A stretch of 64,000 bases of DNA from Paenarthrobacter sp. DKR-5 (GTDB lineage Bacteria; Actinomycetota; Actinomycetes; Actinomycetales; Micrococcaceae): NCBI RefSeq assembly GCF_018531425.1, contig NZ_JAHBOI010000003.1, positions 310,001 to 374,000 of the forward strand, in the 5' to 3' direction. The notes under the pieces were generated by a model, which made no database searches, was not told the origin of the DNA, and worked only from the letters and a program-made list of their open reading frames with translations. This document shows positions 33,314 through 42,287 of this stretch, one piece after another. How positions within the stretch are numbered: position 1 is the first letter of the stretch; each line of letters starts with the position of its first letter. A program made the position numbers and the translations under genes.

Positions 33314-34494
33314 TGGGCTCGTTCGCTCCGGTGCCGGACGACGGACCGCTTCGCCTCGTCCTCGTCGGGGCAGGAAACATGGGCCGCGCGTGGCTGAGGA
33401 CAATCCTGGGCACGCCCACCGTGCGCCTCGTCGGTCTGGTGGACCTCGACCTCGACCTCGCGCATCGCGCGGCCACCGAGAATGGGCTCGACGTCGTGGT
33501 CGGCGACTCGCTCACCACGGTCGCCGCTCAGTCCGGGGCGCAGGCAGTCGTTGACGTGACCGTGCCGCCTGCGCACCATGCGGTCAACACCGAGGCGCTC
33601 ATGGCCGGGCTGCCCGTGCTGTGCGAGAAGCCGATCGCCCCGACGGTCGCTGAGACGCTCTCGCTTATCGCGACGGAGGAAGTGTCCGGGCAGCTGCTCA
33701 TGACGAGCCAGTCCCGCAGGTACTACCCGGCCTTGGCCAAGTTGAAGAGTATGACGGCGACGCTCGGCGACATCGGCATCGTCACCACCGAGTTCTTCAA
33801 GGCTCCGCACTTCGGCGGTTTCCGGGACGAGATGGAGCACCCCCTGCTCGTGGACATGGCGATCCACGCCTTCGACGCCGTGCGTTACCTGCTTGACGCC
33901 GATCCCGTCAGCGTGGACTGCCGCACCTTCAACCCATCTTGGAGCTGGTACCGCGGCGACGCTGCGGCCAACGCGATCTTCACGTTCGAGGGCGGGACGC
34001 GGTATGCGTACGCCGGTAGTTGGTGCAGTCCCGGGCTTGAGACCTCGTGGAACGGGAGCTGGCGTGTCAGCGGGGCCCGCGGCACGGCGGTGTGGGACGG
34101 CGACGGCGATCCCGACGTCGCCCATGCCGATGACGGCGGCGCCCCGGCGGGGGAGGTGCCCGCAAACCGTTCGGAGATCGGCGAGGTGCCGGCGATCCGC
34201 CCGGAGATCGCGGGAGCGCTCGACGAGTTCGTCTCGGCCCTGCGCACGGGCGAAACCCCCTCCGGTGACGTGCACTCCAACGTCCACAGCCTCGCGATGG
34301 TCGAGGCCGCCGTGCTCTCCGCTGCGACCGGGCGCACCGTGGAGCTGGCCGGCGTGCTCGAGGACGCCTACCGTGCAGCCCTCGTGAGCGAGCGTCGCGA
34401 CGACGTGCGCGAGGCGCTTCGGTCCTGGGGCTCGGCGTCGGCGAGGACCCGAGTAGGCGAGCAGTCGAAGCGTTCCGAACAGAGCCTTGCATGA
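33313..34494 (+). CDS. Gfo/Idh/MocA-family sugar dehydrogenase
   Basis: A 393-residue NAD(P)-dependent oxidoreductase. ATG 33313 shares one base with the ThuA-like stop. The Rossmann motif is LVLVGAGNMGRAWL; the conserved Lys of the family is in CEKPIAPT, and the catalytic His in DMAIHAFDAVRYLL. These enzymes oxidise or epimerise sugars, often at C3. Together with the ThuA-like protein it may make or process 3-keto sugars from imported oligosaccharides. The C-terminal tail after about 370 (SASARTRVGEQSKRSEQ) is unusual and probably disordered. Confidence 0.9.
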   Translation: MGSFAPVPDDGPLRLVLVGAGNMGRAWLRTILGTPTVRLVGLVDLDLDLAHRAATENGLDVVVGDSLTTVAAQSGAQAVVDVTVPPAHHAVNTEALMAGLPVLCEKPIAPTVAETLSLIATEEVSGQLLMTSQSRRYYPALAKLKSMTATLGDIGIVTTEFFKAPHFGGFRDEMEHPLLVDMAIHAFDAVRYLLDADPVSVDCRTFNPSWSWYRGDAAANAIFTFEGGTRYAYAGSWCSPGLETSWNGSWRVSGARGTAVWDGDGDPDVAHADDGGAPAGEVPANRSEIGEVPAIRPEIAGALDEFVSALRTGETPSGDVHSNVHSLAMVEAAVLSAATGRTVELAGVLEDAYRAALVSERRDDVREALRSWGSASARTRVGEQSKRSEQSLA

Positions 34495-34656
34495 GAGTCG
34501 ACGGGGCGCTTCTGCCGTTCCGATTGAAGGCGTGCAGGACGCGGAGGCATGCGATGCCAGCAGACAACGGGAGCTGACCGCGACGGTTGGCGTTCCACGG
34601 GAAGCCTGCCTCGCCCGTCCCACCCCCGGGCACAATGCCTGACCTCGACGAACGAC

Positions 34657-34677
34657 CCCGGCCCCGCAAGGGCCGGG
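34657..34677 (+). promoter_or_regulatory. Leader stem-loop before the GH127 gene
   Basis: CCCGGCCC (34657-34664), loop CGCAA, GGGCCGGG (34670-34677), immediately upstream of the GGGAGA ribosome-binding tract (34680-34685). The 195-bp gap here is long for an operon, so this hairpin may attenuate or process the transcript; no other gene is seen in the gap. Confidence 0.6.
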
Positions 34678-34689
34678 AAGGGAGATACG

Positions 34690-36645
34690 ATGCACACGAC
34701 CCCCCGCCCCCTGACCGCTGCACCGGTGGCCGCTACCGCCTTCGGCGTCGTGGCACCGCTCAACCAGGGAACAGCCCTCGGCGACGGGGTGCTCGGCCGC
34801 TGGCAGCTGCGCAACAAGGAGCGCACGATCCCGCATGGCATCGACCGGCTTGAGGCGGTCGGGAACCTCGACAACCTGCGCCGTGCAGCCGGGCAGTCGG
34901 ACGCGCCGTTCCGCGGCCTGGTCTTCGCCGACAGTGACGTGTACAAGACGCTGGAGGCGATCGCCTGGGAGCTGGGACACGGCGGCGACGACGCTCTGCA
35001 CCTCTTCTACGACGACACAGTCACGCTCCTTCAGGAGGCTCAGGAAGAGAGCGGGTACCTCAACTCCGCGTACCAGACAGCTGACGCGGACCGGACCCCA
35101 CGCCGTGACCACGCCACGGTGCGCGAGCGCTGGACAGACTTCGCGTTCGGCCACGAACTGTACTGCGCGGGCCATCTGATCCAGGCCGCCGTGGCGTCCG
35201 CCCGTTCGCTCGGCGACGACCGCCTGCTCCAAGTGGCGACCCGCTTCGCCGACCTCATCGTGCGCGAGTTCGGGGGACCGGAGTCACCGGTGTACCCGGG
35301 CCACCCGGAGATCGAGTACGCGCTCGTCGAGCTCTACCGCCTCACGGAGAAGAAGGAGTATCTCAACACCGCTGTTGCCTTCATCGACCGGCGCGGCAGG
35401 GGATGGCTCGGCGACGGCGTCTTCGGGAAGGTCTACTACCAGGACGACACACCTGTGCGGGACACGGAGGTCATGCGCGGCCACGCCGTGCGGGCTATCT
35501 ATCTCAACAGCGGTGCGGCCGACGTCTACCTGGAGACGGGCGACGCCACACTGCTCGCGGCCCTCGAGACCCAGTGGGACGACATGGTCTCCCGCCGCAG
35601 CTATGTCACAGGAGGCAGCGGATCCCGGCATCGGGACGAGGCGTTCGGCGACGCATACGAGCTGCCCAGCGACCGGGCCTACGCGGAGACCTGCGCGGGT
35701 ATCGCGGCCATGCACTGGGCCTGGAGGATGTACCTGGCCACCGGGGGCGCGAAGTACGCCGACTTCTTCGAGACCGCCCTCTACAACGTGGTCGCAGACG
35801 GCCTGGCCGAATCCGGCGACGCCTTCTTCTACAGCAACCCCCTGCAGCTGCGCGCGGACCACCTCTCCGTGCAGGAGGAAGCGGCCGCCACTCGGCTGGG
35901 CTGGTACTACTGCGCCTGCTGCCCGCCGAATCTCATGCGCACGTTCGCAAGCCTTGAGGGCTATCTCGCGGGGGTGCGCGGCGACGAACTCCAGCTCGTG
36001 CAGTACACGCGCTCGCGGATCGAGGCGGAGATGGAGGGCATGCGTTGCGTGGTGGACGTGGACACGGAATACCCCGTCGACGGAAGGGTGCGGATCACCG
36101 TCATCGAGGCCACGAGAGGGTCGTACCCCGTCGGCGCTCCGGTGGGCGCGCTCGCCCTGCGTGTCCCGGGCTGGTGTTCGGGAGTGAACACCCTCGTCAA
36201 CGGCTCGGCCGTCGACGTCGAACCCACCGACGGGTGGCTCCGGCTCGAGGGCGCGCTCGCGGCGGGCACCGTCGTCGTGCTCGACTTCGACCTGACGCCG
36301 CAGGTGCTGGTTCCCGATGAAAGGATCGACGCGATCCGCGGCTGCGTCGCCGCGCGGCGGGGGCCCGTCGTCTACTGTCTCGAGCAACGCGACAACACCG
36401 CCGACGTCGACCGCGCGACCCTCGACCTCGAGGAGCCCCTCGCCGAGACGGAGACCACGACTGAGCTGGGGCCGGTACTCGCGGCAGCCGGCGCGGTCAG
36501 GGAGGGCGGCACCGGTGCGCTGTATGCGCCGAGGGGAGGCACACGGCCGCCCGCGGAGCGCACGATGCTGCGTCTGCGCCCCTATGCCACGTGGGGCAAC
36601 GGCGATCCGGGTGCGATGCGGGTCTGGATCCCTGTCACCCGATGA
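34690..36645 (+). CDS. GH127 family glycosidase (beta-L-arabinofuranosidase-like)
   Basis: A 651-residue cytoplasmic enzyme from ATG 34690 with GGGAGA just upstream. The (alpha/alpha)6 barrel carries the zinc-site pattern known from Bifidobacterium HypBA1: Glu-x-Cys in AYAETCAGIAAMHW and the CC pair in YYCACCPPNLMR, where the first Cys of CCPPN is the nucleophile. C-terminal beta domains follow (GALALRVPGWCSG; CVAARRGPVVYCLEQ). HypBA1 removes beta-L-arabinofuranose from hydroxyproline-linked chains of plant extensins. Most residues needed are present, so arabinofuranosidase activity is likely, though the family also includes other specificities. No signal peptide, so oligosaccharides are imported first. 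Confidence 0.9.
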   Translation: MHTTPRPLTAAPVAATAFGVVAPLNQGTALGDGVLGRWQLRNKERTIPHGIDRLEAVGNLDNLRRAAGQSDAPFRGLVFADSDVYKTLEAIAWELGHGGDDALHLFYDDTVTLLQEAQEESGYLNSAYQTADADRTPRRDHATVRERWTDFAFGHELYCAGHLIQAAVASARSLGDDRLLQVATRFADLIVREFGGPESPVYPGHPEIEYALVELYRLTEKKEYLNTAVAFIDRRGRGWLGDGVFGKVYYQDDTPVRDTEVMRGHAVRAIYLNSGAADVYLETGDATLLAALETQWDDMVSRRSYVTGGSGSRHRDEAFGDAYELPSDRAYAETCAGIAAMHWAWRMYLATGGAKYADFFETALYNVVADGLAESGDAFFYSNPLQLRADHLSVQEEAAATRLGWYYCACCPPNLMRTFASLEGYLAGVRGDELQLVQYTRSRIEAEMEGMRCVVDVDTEYPVDGRVRITVIEATRGSYPVGAPVGALALRVPGWCSGVNTLVNGSAVDVEPTDGWLRLEGALAAGTVVVLDFDLTPQVLVPDERIDAIRGCVAARRGPVVYCLEQRDNTADVDRATLDLEEPLAETETTTELGPVLAAAGAVREGGTGALYAPRGGTRPPAERTMLRLRPYATWGNGDPGAMRVWIPVTR

Positions 36646-36693
36646 GTGCCCGGGATCTGGCGACTATGGTCATTCACGCGAGAGAAGAGCATC

Positions 36694-38037
36694 ATGACTG
36701 ACACCTCTGTCCCCGGGCAATGGGGCGAATTCAGCAGGCCGGTCCCGCAGTGGTTCGAGAAGGCGCCATTCGGCATCTTCATCCACTGGGGGGCCTACTC
36801 AGTCCCTGCCTGGGCCGAACCGATCGGAGCGCTCGGAACCATCAGCGACGGGCGGTGGTTCGCCCACAACCCCTACGCCGAGTGGTACTGCAACACCATC
36901 CGCATCGAAGGGAGTCCGGCTCAGCAGCACCACAGGGCGGTCCACGGCGGACAGGACTACGACGCCTTCCTCGACGAGTGGAAGGCAGAGCGCTTCGATC
37001 CGGACGATTGGGCCCGGCTCTTTCGCAGCGCCGGCGCCGACTATGTGATCCCGACCAGCAAACACCATGACGGAATCGCGCTCTGGGACGCCCCCGGGAC
37101 GGGTACCCGAAATACCGTCCACAGGGGCCCGCGGCGCGACCTGATCGAGGACATCGGACGATCCGTCCGGCAAGAGGGGATGCGTTTCGGGGTCTACTAC
37201 TCAGGGGGCCTCGACTGGCATGTGCGTCCCTTCCCGCCGCACACCACCTTCGCCAGCGTCCACGGCGCCCGTCCGCAGGACACCGAGTACGCAGCTTATG
37301 CCTACGAGCACCTCCGGGATCTCGTTGACCGCTACCGGCCCGACATCCTTTGGAACGACATCAACTGGCCGGACGGTGGAAAGCACTTCGGCGCCCACGG
37401 GCTGGGCCGGCTCTTCCAGCACTTCTACTCGGCCCAGCCGGAGGGCCTCGTCAACGACCGCTGGGGTGAGGGGACCCACCACGACTACGCCACCAGTGAG
37501 TACGAGCACATGGGCCAGAACGAGGGCGAGCCCCGCTGGGAGAACTGCCGCGGGATCGGCTTTTCCTTCGGCTACAACCAGGTCGAGGGCCCCGAGCAGT
37601 CCCTCAGCGGGCACCGGCTGGCCCAGCACCTCGTCGATGTCGTCTCCCGTGGCGGCCACTTCCTCCTGAACGTCGGGCCCAAGGCCGACGGGACGATTCC
37701 CGACATCCAGCGCCGCTCCCTGACCGAGCTTGGGCGGTGGATGGCAAAGGGGAAGGAGTACCTGGTGGGAGCGCGCCCGGTCGCGGCAGATGTCGCATCA
37801 CCGTCCGATGAGCCCTGGATTCGATGGCTAGAGCGGCCGGAGGGCTTGGTCGCCTTCGTCTGTGCCAGCGAGGGCCGGACCGAAGCAGACCTCAGGGTGA
37901 GTTCCGCTCGATTCGATCTCAATGCCGCCAGGATCCCTGCCGAACAGGATGCGGCTCTTGAGAAGACCGACGGTGGTCTCACGGTGAGGTTGCCAGTGAG
38001 CGCCGTCGGGCCCGTGATCGTGACGATTCCGACGTGA
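36694..38037 (+). CDS. GH29 family alpha-L-fucosidase
   Basis: A 447-residue cytoplasmic glycosidase; ATG 36694 is preferred (weak GAGAAGAG upstream), a GTG at 36646 would add 16 residues. Features are GIFIHWGAYSVPAWAEP, DYVIPTSKHHDGIALWDAP, GVYYSGGLDWHV, PDILWNDINWPDGG, where Asp in WND is the expected nucleophile, and GGHFLLNVGPKADGTIP. A C-terminal beta-sandwich (about 350-447) ends in TVRLPVSAVGPVIVT. Retaining hydrolysis of terminal alpha-L-fucose is expected. Co-occurrence with GH127 suggests a glycan with both sugars, such as arabinogalactan protein or fucosylated xyloglucan chains. Confidence 0.9.
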   Translation: MTDTSVPGQWGEFSRPVPQWFEKAPFGIFIHWGAYSVPAWAEPIGALGTISDGRWFAHNPYAEWYCNTIRIEGSPAQQHHRAVHGGQDYDAFLDEWKAERFDPDDWARLFRSAGADYVIPTSKHHDGIALWDAPGTGTRNTVHRGPRRDLIEDIGRSVRQEGMRFGVYYSGGLDWHVRPFPPHTTFASVHGARPQDTEYAAYAYEHLRDLVDRYRPDILWNDINWPDGGKHFGAHGLGRLFQHFYSAQPEGLVNDRWGEGTHHDYATSEYEHMGQNEGEPRWENCRGIGFSFGYNQVEGPEQSLSGHRLAQHLVDVVSRGGHFLLNVGPKADGTIPDIQRRSLTELGRWMAKGKEYLVGARPVAADVASPSDEPWIRWLERPEGLVAFVCASEGRTEADLRVSSARFDLNAARIPAEQDAALEKTDGGLTVRLPVSAVGPVIVTIPT

Positions 38038-38080
38038 CGGACGAAGCAGTCTCTGAGGCGCCGCCGCGTCCGGTGTGCCG

Positions 38081-39817
38081 CTACAGGCCCAGGCACTCCC
38101 GCACGTCGTCCAGCACCGCGTCCAGCGCGGACCGGGCCTCGGCGCGGACCTGCGGCAGCTCGGCAGCGGATCCCACCGGCCGGATCACTTCGAGGTAGCA
38201 CTTGAGCTTCGGCTCGGTGCCGCTCGGGCGGATGATCACCCGGGTCTCGTCCTTGGTCAGGTAGAGCAGGCCGTCCGTGGGCGGCAGCTGCGGGCTGCCG
38301 TGCGCCAAGTCGGTCTGCGCGTCCACCGCGGATCCGGCGAAGGCGGCCGGCGGGTGCTCCCGCAGACGGTTCATCATCGCGTCCAGCAGGCCCAGGTCCG
38401 CCACCCGGACGCTGAGCTGGTCGCTCGCGTGCAGGCCGTGCTGCAGGGCCAGGTCATCCAGGGTGTGGAACAGGGTGCGCCCCGCAGCCTTCGCCGCCGC
38501 GGCCGCCTCCGCCACCAGGAGGGCGGCGGAGATGCCGTCCTTGTCCCGGACCAGGTCCGGTGCCACGCAGTAGCCCAGGGCCTCCTCGTAGCCGTATCGA
38601 AGCCCGGGCACACGGGCAATCCACTTGAACCCTGTCAGCGTCTGCTGATGGCCGTAACCGTGCGCGGCCGCGATGCGTTCGAGCAGCCGCGAGGACACGA
38701 TGGAATTCGCGAAGACGCCGTCGGCAGCGCCGTCGTCCGCGAGCCGCGCCGCGGCGTGCACGCCGAGCAGTGCGCCCACCTCGTCACCGCGCAGCATCCG
38801 CCAGGCTCCGGTCTCCGGGTCCTTCGCGGCCACCGCCGCGCGGTCGGCGTCGGGGTCGTTGGCGAGCACCAGGTCCGCGCCCGTTTCCTCGGCCGTGCGC
38901 AGCGCCAGGTCCAGGGCCCCGGGCTCCTCCGGGTTCGGGAAGCTGACGGTGGGGAAGTCGGGATCGGGCTCGGCCTGCGCGGTGACCAGGGTGACGTCGT
39001 CGAAGCCGGCGGCGGCGAGCACCTGCCGGGCGGTGCTGCCGCCGACGCCGTGCATCGGCGTGAGCACGATCTTCAGGTCCCGCGCCGGAAACTGCGCCGG
39101 TTTGGCCAGTGCGGCCACCGAGGCGATGTACTGCTGCTCCAACTCCGGACCCGGCACCGTCCAGCCCGAATCAGCGAGCTCGATCCCGGCCAGATCGGGC
39201 ACCGAGTCGATCTGCGCAGCGATCTCCTCGTCGTACGGGGGCACAATCTGCGCGCCGCGGCCGCTCTCCTCGACCGCCCTGCCACCCAGGTATACCTTGT
39301 AGCCGTTGTCCTGCGGCGGGTTGTGGCTGGCGGTGACCATCACGCCGCCGTCGCACTCGAGCGCGCGGACGGCGTAGGCCAGCACCGGGGTGGGCAGGGC
39401 CGAGGGCAGCAAGAAGGTCTCCAGGCCGGCGGCGGCGAAGATGGCGGCGCTTTCGCGCGCGAAGACATCCGAGTTGTGCCGGGCGTCGTAGCCGACCACG
39501 ATCCGCGGCGTGTAGTCCCCGCCGGCGCGCGCCAGCAGGAAGGCCGCCAGCCCTGCCGCGGTGCGCCGCACCACCACGCGGTTCATCCGGTTAGGGCCCG
39601 GGCCGAGGGCCGCGCGCAGGCCGGCCGTGCCGAACTGCAAGGTGCCAGCGAAGCTGTCGGCGATCTCCTGCCGGGCCGCCGCGGCGTCGGATCCGGCGCC
39701 CTTGCCGCGCTCAATCAGGTCGGTGAGCTGGGCGGCTGTCGCCGGATCGGGGTCCTCGGCGGCCCACCGGGCGGCCGTGTCGAGCAGCTGGCTAAGGTCC
39801 GTGCCGGAAAGGGTCAT
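38081..39817 (-). CDS. pmmB: Phosphohexomutase (PmmB-like)
   Basis: A 578-residue alpha-D-phosphohexomutase. Active-site Ser loop: GVMVTASHNPPQDNGYKVY; metal loop: LVLANDPDADRAAV; sugar loop: GDEVGALLGV; phosphate-binding C-terminus: DETRVIIRPSGTEPKLKCYLE. It interconverts 1- and 6-phosphates of glucose and/or mannose. Length exceeds the 450-residue bacterial PMM/PGM type and suits the PmmB-type. It follows the purine nucleoside phosphorylase by 36 bp on the same strand, an order also known from M. tuberculosis (deoD-pmmB); deoxyribose/ribose 1-phosphate isomerisation is therefore another possible activity. Confidence 0.87.
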   Translation of the reverse strand: MTLSGTDLSQLLDTAARWAAEDPDPATAAQLTDLIERGKGAGSDAAAARQEIADSFAGTLQFGTAGLRAALGPGPNRMNRVVVRRTAAGLAAFLLARAGGDYTPRIVVGYDARHNSDVFARESAAIFAAAGLETFLLPSALPTPVLAYAVRALECDGGVMVTASHNPPQDNGYKVYLGGRAVEESGRGAQIVPPYDEEIAAQIDSVPDLAGIELADSGWTVPGPELEQQYIASVAALAKPAQFPARDLKIVLTPMHGVGGSTARQVLAAAGFDDVTLVTAQAEPDPDFPTVSFPNPEEPGALDLALRTAEETGADLVLANDPDADRAAVAAKDPETGAWRMLRGDEVGALLGVHAAARLADDGAADGVFANSIVSSRLLERIAAAHGYGHQQTLTGFKWIARVPGLRYGYEEALGYCVAPDLVRDKDGISAALLVAEAAAAAKAAGRTLFHTLDDLALQHGLHASDQLSVRVADLGLLDAMMNRLREHPPAAFAGSAVDAQTDLAHGSPQLPPTDGLLYLTKDETRVIIRPSGTEPKLKCYLEVIRPVGSAAELPQVRAEARSALDAVLDDVRECLGL

Positions 39818-39853
39818 GGAACAAACCTATCGTCCGCAGGGGCTCGAGGAGTT

Positions 39854-40672
39854 TCAGATCCCGGCGATGATCTCCGCCAGCAGCCGTGAGATCCGCGGTC
39901 CCGCGGCCTGCCCCGCCTCGAGCACCTCGGCGTGGCTGAGGGGCTGTGAGCTGATGCCGGCCCCGAGGTTGGTCACCAGCGACATGCCGAAGACCTCCAG
40001 GCCGGCGTGCCGGGCGGCGATGGCTTCGAGCACGGTGGACATGCCCACCAGGTCCGCGCCGAGGGTCCGGGCCATCCGCACCTCGGCGGGCGTTTCGTAG
40101 TGCGGGCCGGGGAACTGCGCGTAGACGCCCTCGCCCAGCGTCGGGTCCACCCGGCGCGCAATGTCGCGGATGCGCGGCGAATAGAGGTCGGTCAGGTCCA
40201 CGAAGGTCGCCCCTTCCAGCGGGGAGACCCCGGTGAAGTTCAGGTGGTCCTTGATCAGCACGGGGGTGCCCGGGCGGACCTCTTCGTGCGTGCTGCCGCA
40301 GCCGTTGGTGAGCACTATGGCGGTGGCCCCGCAGGCGGCGGCGGTCCGGACCCCGTGCACCACGGAGCGGACGCCGCGGCCCTCGTAGTAGTGCGTGCGG
40401 GCGCCGAGCACGAGCGCGCGTTTGCCCTCCTTGGTCAGCACCGAACGGACGGTGCCGATGTGTCCCTGCACTCCCGGGGGCGTGAAGCCGGGGATGTCGG
40501 TTGCCGGAATGCTGGCCGTCGTCTGGCCGATCAGGTCCGCGGCCGCGGCCCACCCGGAACCGAGCACCAGGGCGACGTCGTGCACGTCCACGCCGGTCTC
40601 GTTGGAGATGAACTCGGCGGCGGCTTCGGCGAGGGCGAAGGGCTCTGACATGGCGGAGGGTTCTGAAGTCAC
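39854..40672 (-). CDS. deoD: Purine-nucleoside phosphorylase (trimeric class)
   Basis: A 272-residue enzyme that splits purine (deoxy)nucleosides with phosphate. Start taken at GTG 40672 with GTAGG about 8 bases upstream; ATG 40651 is an alternative. Motifs: VLGSGWAAAADL (phosphate loop), THYYEGRGV, LTNGCGSTHEEV, FPGPHYETPAEVR, GMSLVTNLGAGIS with the base-recognising Asn. These fit the class II trimeric PNP family rather than hexameric E. coli DeoD. First gene of a two-gene operon with pmmB and divergent from lpdA; the symbol follows the M. tuberculosis usage. Confidence 0.93.
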   Translation of the reverse strand: MTSEPSAMSEPFALAEAAAEFISNETGVDVHDVALVLGSGWAAAADLIGQTTASIPATDIPGFTPPGVQGHIGTVRSVLTKEGKRALVLGARTHYYEGRGVRSVVHGVRTAAACGATAIVLTNGCGSTHEEVRPGTPVLIKDHLNFTGVSPLEGATFVDLTDLYSPRIRDIARRVDPTLGEGVYAQFPGPHYETPAEVRMARTLGADLVGMSTVLEAIAARHAGLEVFGMSLVTNLGAGISSQPLSHAEVLEAGQAAGPRISRLLAEIIAGI

Positions 40673-40720
40673 GCCAACAACCTACCCGTCTTTGGAACCT
40701 GCCGCCTCCATGGGCGAGAA

Positions 40721-42154
40721 TTGGCTACTGTGACGAGCCAACTTGATTTCAACGCCCTCCGGATTGCTGTTCTCGGGGGTGGCCCGGGCGGCTATGAAGC
40801 GGCCATGGTCGCGGCGTCCCTCGGGGCCAAGGTCACCATCATCGAACGCGCCGGCCTGGGCGGTTCGGCAGTGCTCACCGACGTCGTCCCCTCCAAGACG
40901 CTGATCGCCACCGCGGACTCGATGACCCGCGCCGCGGAGTCCAGCGACCTCGGTGTCCGCTTCGACGTCGACGGCGACGGCGATTCCGACGCCCAGCCGA
41001 CCATGCGCGCGGACCTGAAGGTCGTCAATTCCCGCCTGCTGGGCCTGGCCCGCGAACAGTCCGCGGACATCCGCGCCGGCCTTGAGCGCGTCGGGGTGGA
41101 GATCATCCTGGGCAGCGGCCGGCTGCTGGACAGCAACACGATCGAGGTCGTCACCGCCGACGGCACACGCACGGTCGACGCCGACGCCGTGCTGCTCTCC
41201 GTGGGGGCGCACCCGCGGGAACTGCCCATGGCGCGGCCGGACGGCGAACGGATCCTGAACTGGACCCAGATCTACGACCTGGATGAACTTCCCACCGACC
41301 TGATCGTCATCGGTTCCGGCGTGACCGGCGCCGAATTCGCCTCCGCGTACAACGGACTCGGGTCCAAAGTCACCCTGGTGTCCAGCCGCGACCAGGTGCT
41401 TCCCGGCTCGGACACTGACGCCGCAAAGGTCCTGGAGGAAGTCTTCGAACGCCGCGGCATGCGGGTGCTCTCGCGTTCCCGCGCCGAAGGAGTCGAGCGC
41501 ACCGACGACGGAGTGCTGGTCACGCTTTCGGACGGCCGCCAGGTGGCCGGCAGCCACTGCCTGGTCTGCGTGGGATCGATTCCGAACACCCACGGCATCG
41601 GGCTGGAGGAGGCCGGGGTCGCGGTGAGCGAGTCCGGGCACATCAAAGTCGACGGCGTCTCGCGCACCACTGCGCCGAACATCTACGCGGCGGGGGACTG
41701 CACCGGAGTGCTTGCGCTCGCCTCGGTGGCGGCCATGCAGGGCCGCATCGCCATGGCCCACCTGCTGGGTGACGCCGTCAAGCCGCTGAAGCTGAACCAG
41801 GTCGCCTCGAACATCTTCACTTCCCCCGAGATTGCCTCCGTCGGCGTCTCCGAGGCGGACGTGCTGGCGGGCAAGTACCAGGGTGACATCGTCAAGCTTT
41901 CCCTGAAGACCAACGCCCGCGCCAAGATGCGCAACGTCAAGGACGGTTTCGTCAAGATCATTGCCCGCAAGGGCTCCGGCACTGTGATCGGCGGCGTCGT
42001 CGTCGGCCCCGGCGCCTCCGAACTGATCTTCCCGCTGGCCCTGGCCGTGACGCACAAGATGCACGTCGACGACGTCGCCAGCACCTTCACGGTGTACCCG
42101 TCGCTGAGCGGCTCGATCGCGGAGGCATCGAGGCGCCTGCACGTGCACAGCTGA
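40721..42154 (+). CDS. lpdA: NAD(P)H-quinone dehydrogenase, LpdA-type flavoprotein
   Basis: A 477-residue flavoprotein of the disulfide reductase fold. FAD motif AVLGGGPGGYEAA, NAD(P) motif VIGSGVTGAEFASAY, second FAD motif IYAAGDCTG. The redox CxxxxC pair is absent: the site reads GLGGSAVLTDVVPSKT, as in M. tuberculosis LpdA (Rv3303c), which is an NAD(P)H:quinone reductase and not a lipoamide dehydrogenase. The dimer domain is intact. The start is TTG 40721 or GTG 40730. It is divergent from deoD over 48 bp, matching the mycobacterial neighbourhood. Confidence 0.9.
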   Translation: MATVTSQLDFNALRIAVLGGGPGGYEAAMVAASLGAKVTIIERAGLGGSAVLTDVVPSKTLIATADSMTRAAESSDLGVRFDVDGDGDSDAQPTMRADLKVVNSRLLGLAREQSADIRAGLERVGVEIILGSGRLLDSNTIEVVTADGTRTVDADAVLLSVGAHPRELPMARPDGERILNWTQIYDLDELPTDLIVIGSGVTGAEFASAYNGLGSKVTLVSSRDQVLPGSDTDAAKVLEEVFERRGMRVLSRSRAEGVERTDDGVLVTLSDGRQVAGSHCLVCVGSIPNTHGIGLEEAGVAVSESGHIKVDGVSRTTAPNIYAAGDCTGVLALASVAAMQGRIAMAHLLGDAVKPLKLNQVASNIFTSPEIASVGVSEADVLAGKYQGDIVKLSLKTNARAKMRNVKDGFVKIIARKGSGTVIGGVVVGPGASELIFPLALAVTHKMHVDDVASTFTVYPSLSGSIAEASRRLHVHS

Positions 42155-42188
42155 CACCTCAAGGGGTGTCCGCATTGTGAACACGTTT

Positions 42189-42203
42189 GTCCATTCAATG
42201 GAC
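42189..42203. promoter_or_regulatory. Perfect 15-bp palindrome upstream of the MHS transporter
   Basis: GTCCATT, C, AATGGAC, followed 9 bp later by TAGACT (42213-42218), a good rightward -10. It covers the -35 region, so it looks like an operator for the transporter gene 70 bp downstream. The regulator is not in the window. Confidence 0.6.
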
Positions 42204-42287
42204 GGCGGGAACTAGACTGGGATCATTCATTTTCGCACCCGGGGGCTCCTGTTCGCGCGCCCCCGCCCAGGGAAAGCCGTTTGATTC

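Noticed and set aside
40721-42154. Lipoamide dehydrogenase of the pyruvate dehydrogenase complex
   Set aside because: The redox CxxxxC pair is missing, so it cannot catalyse disulfide exchange.
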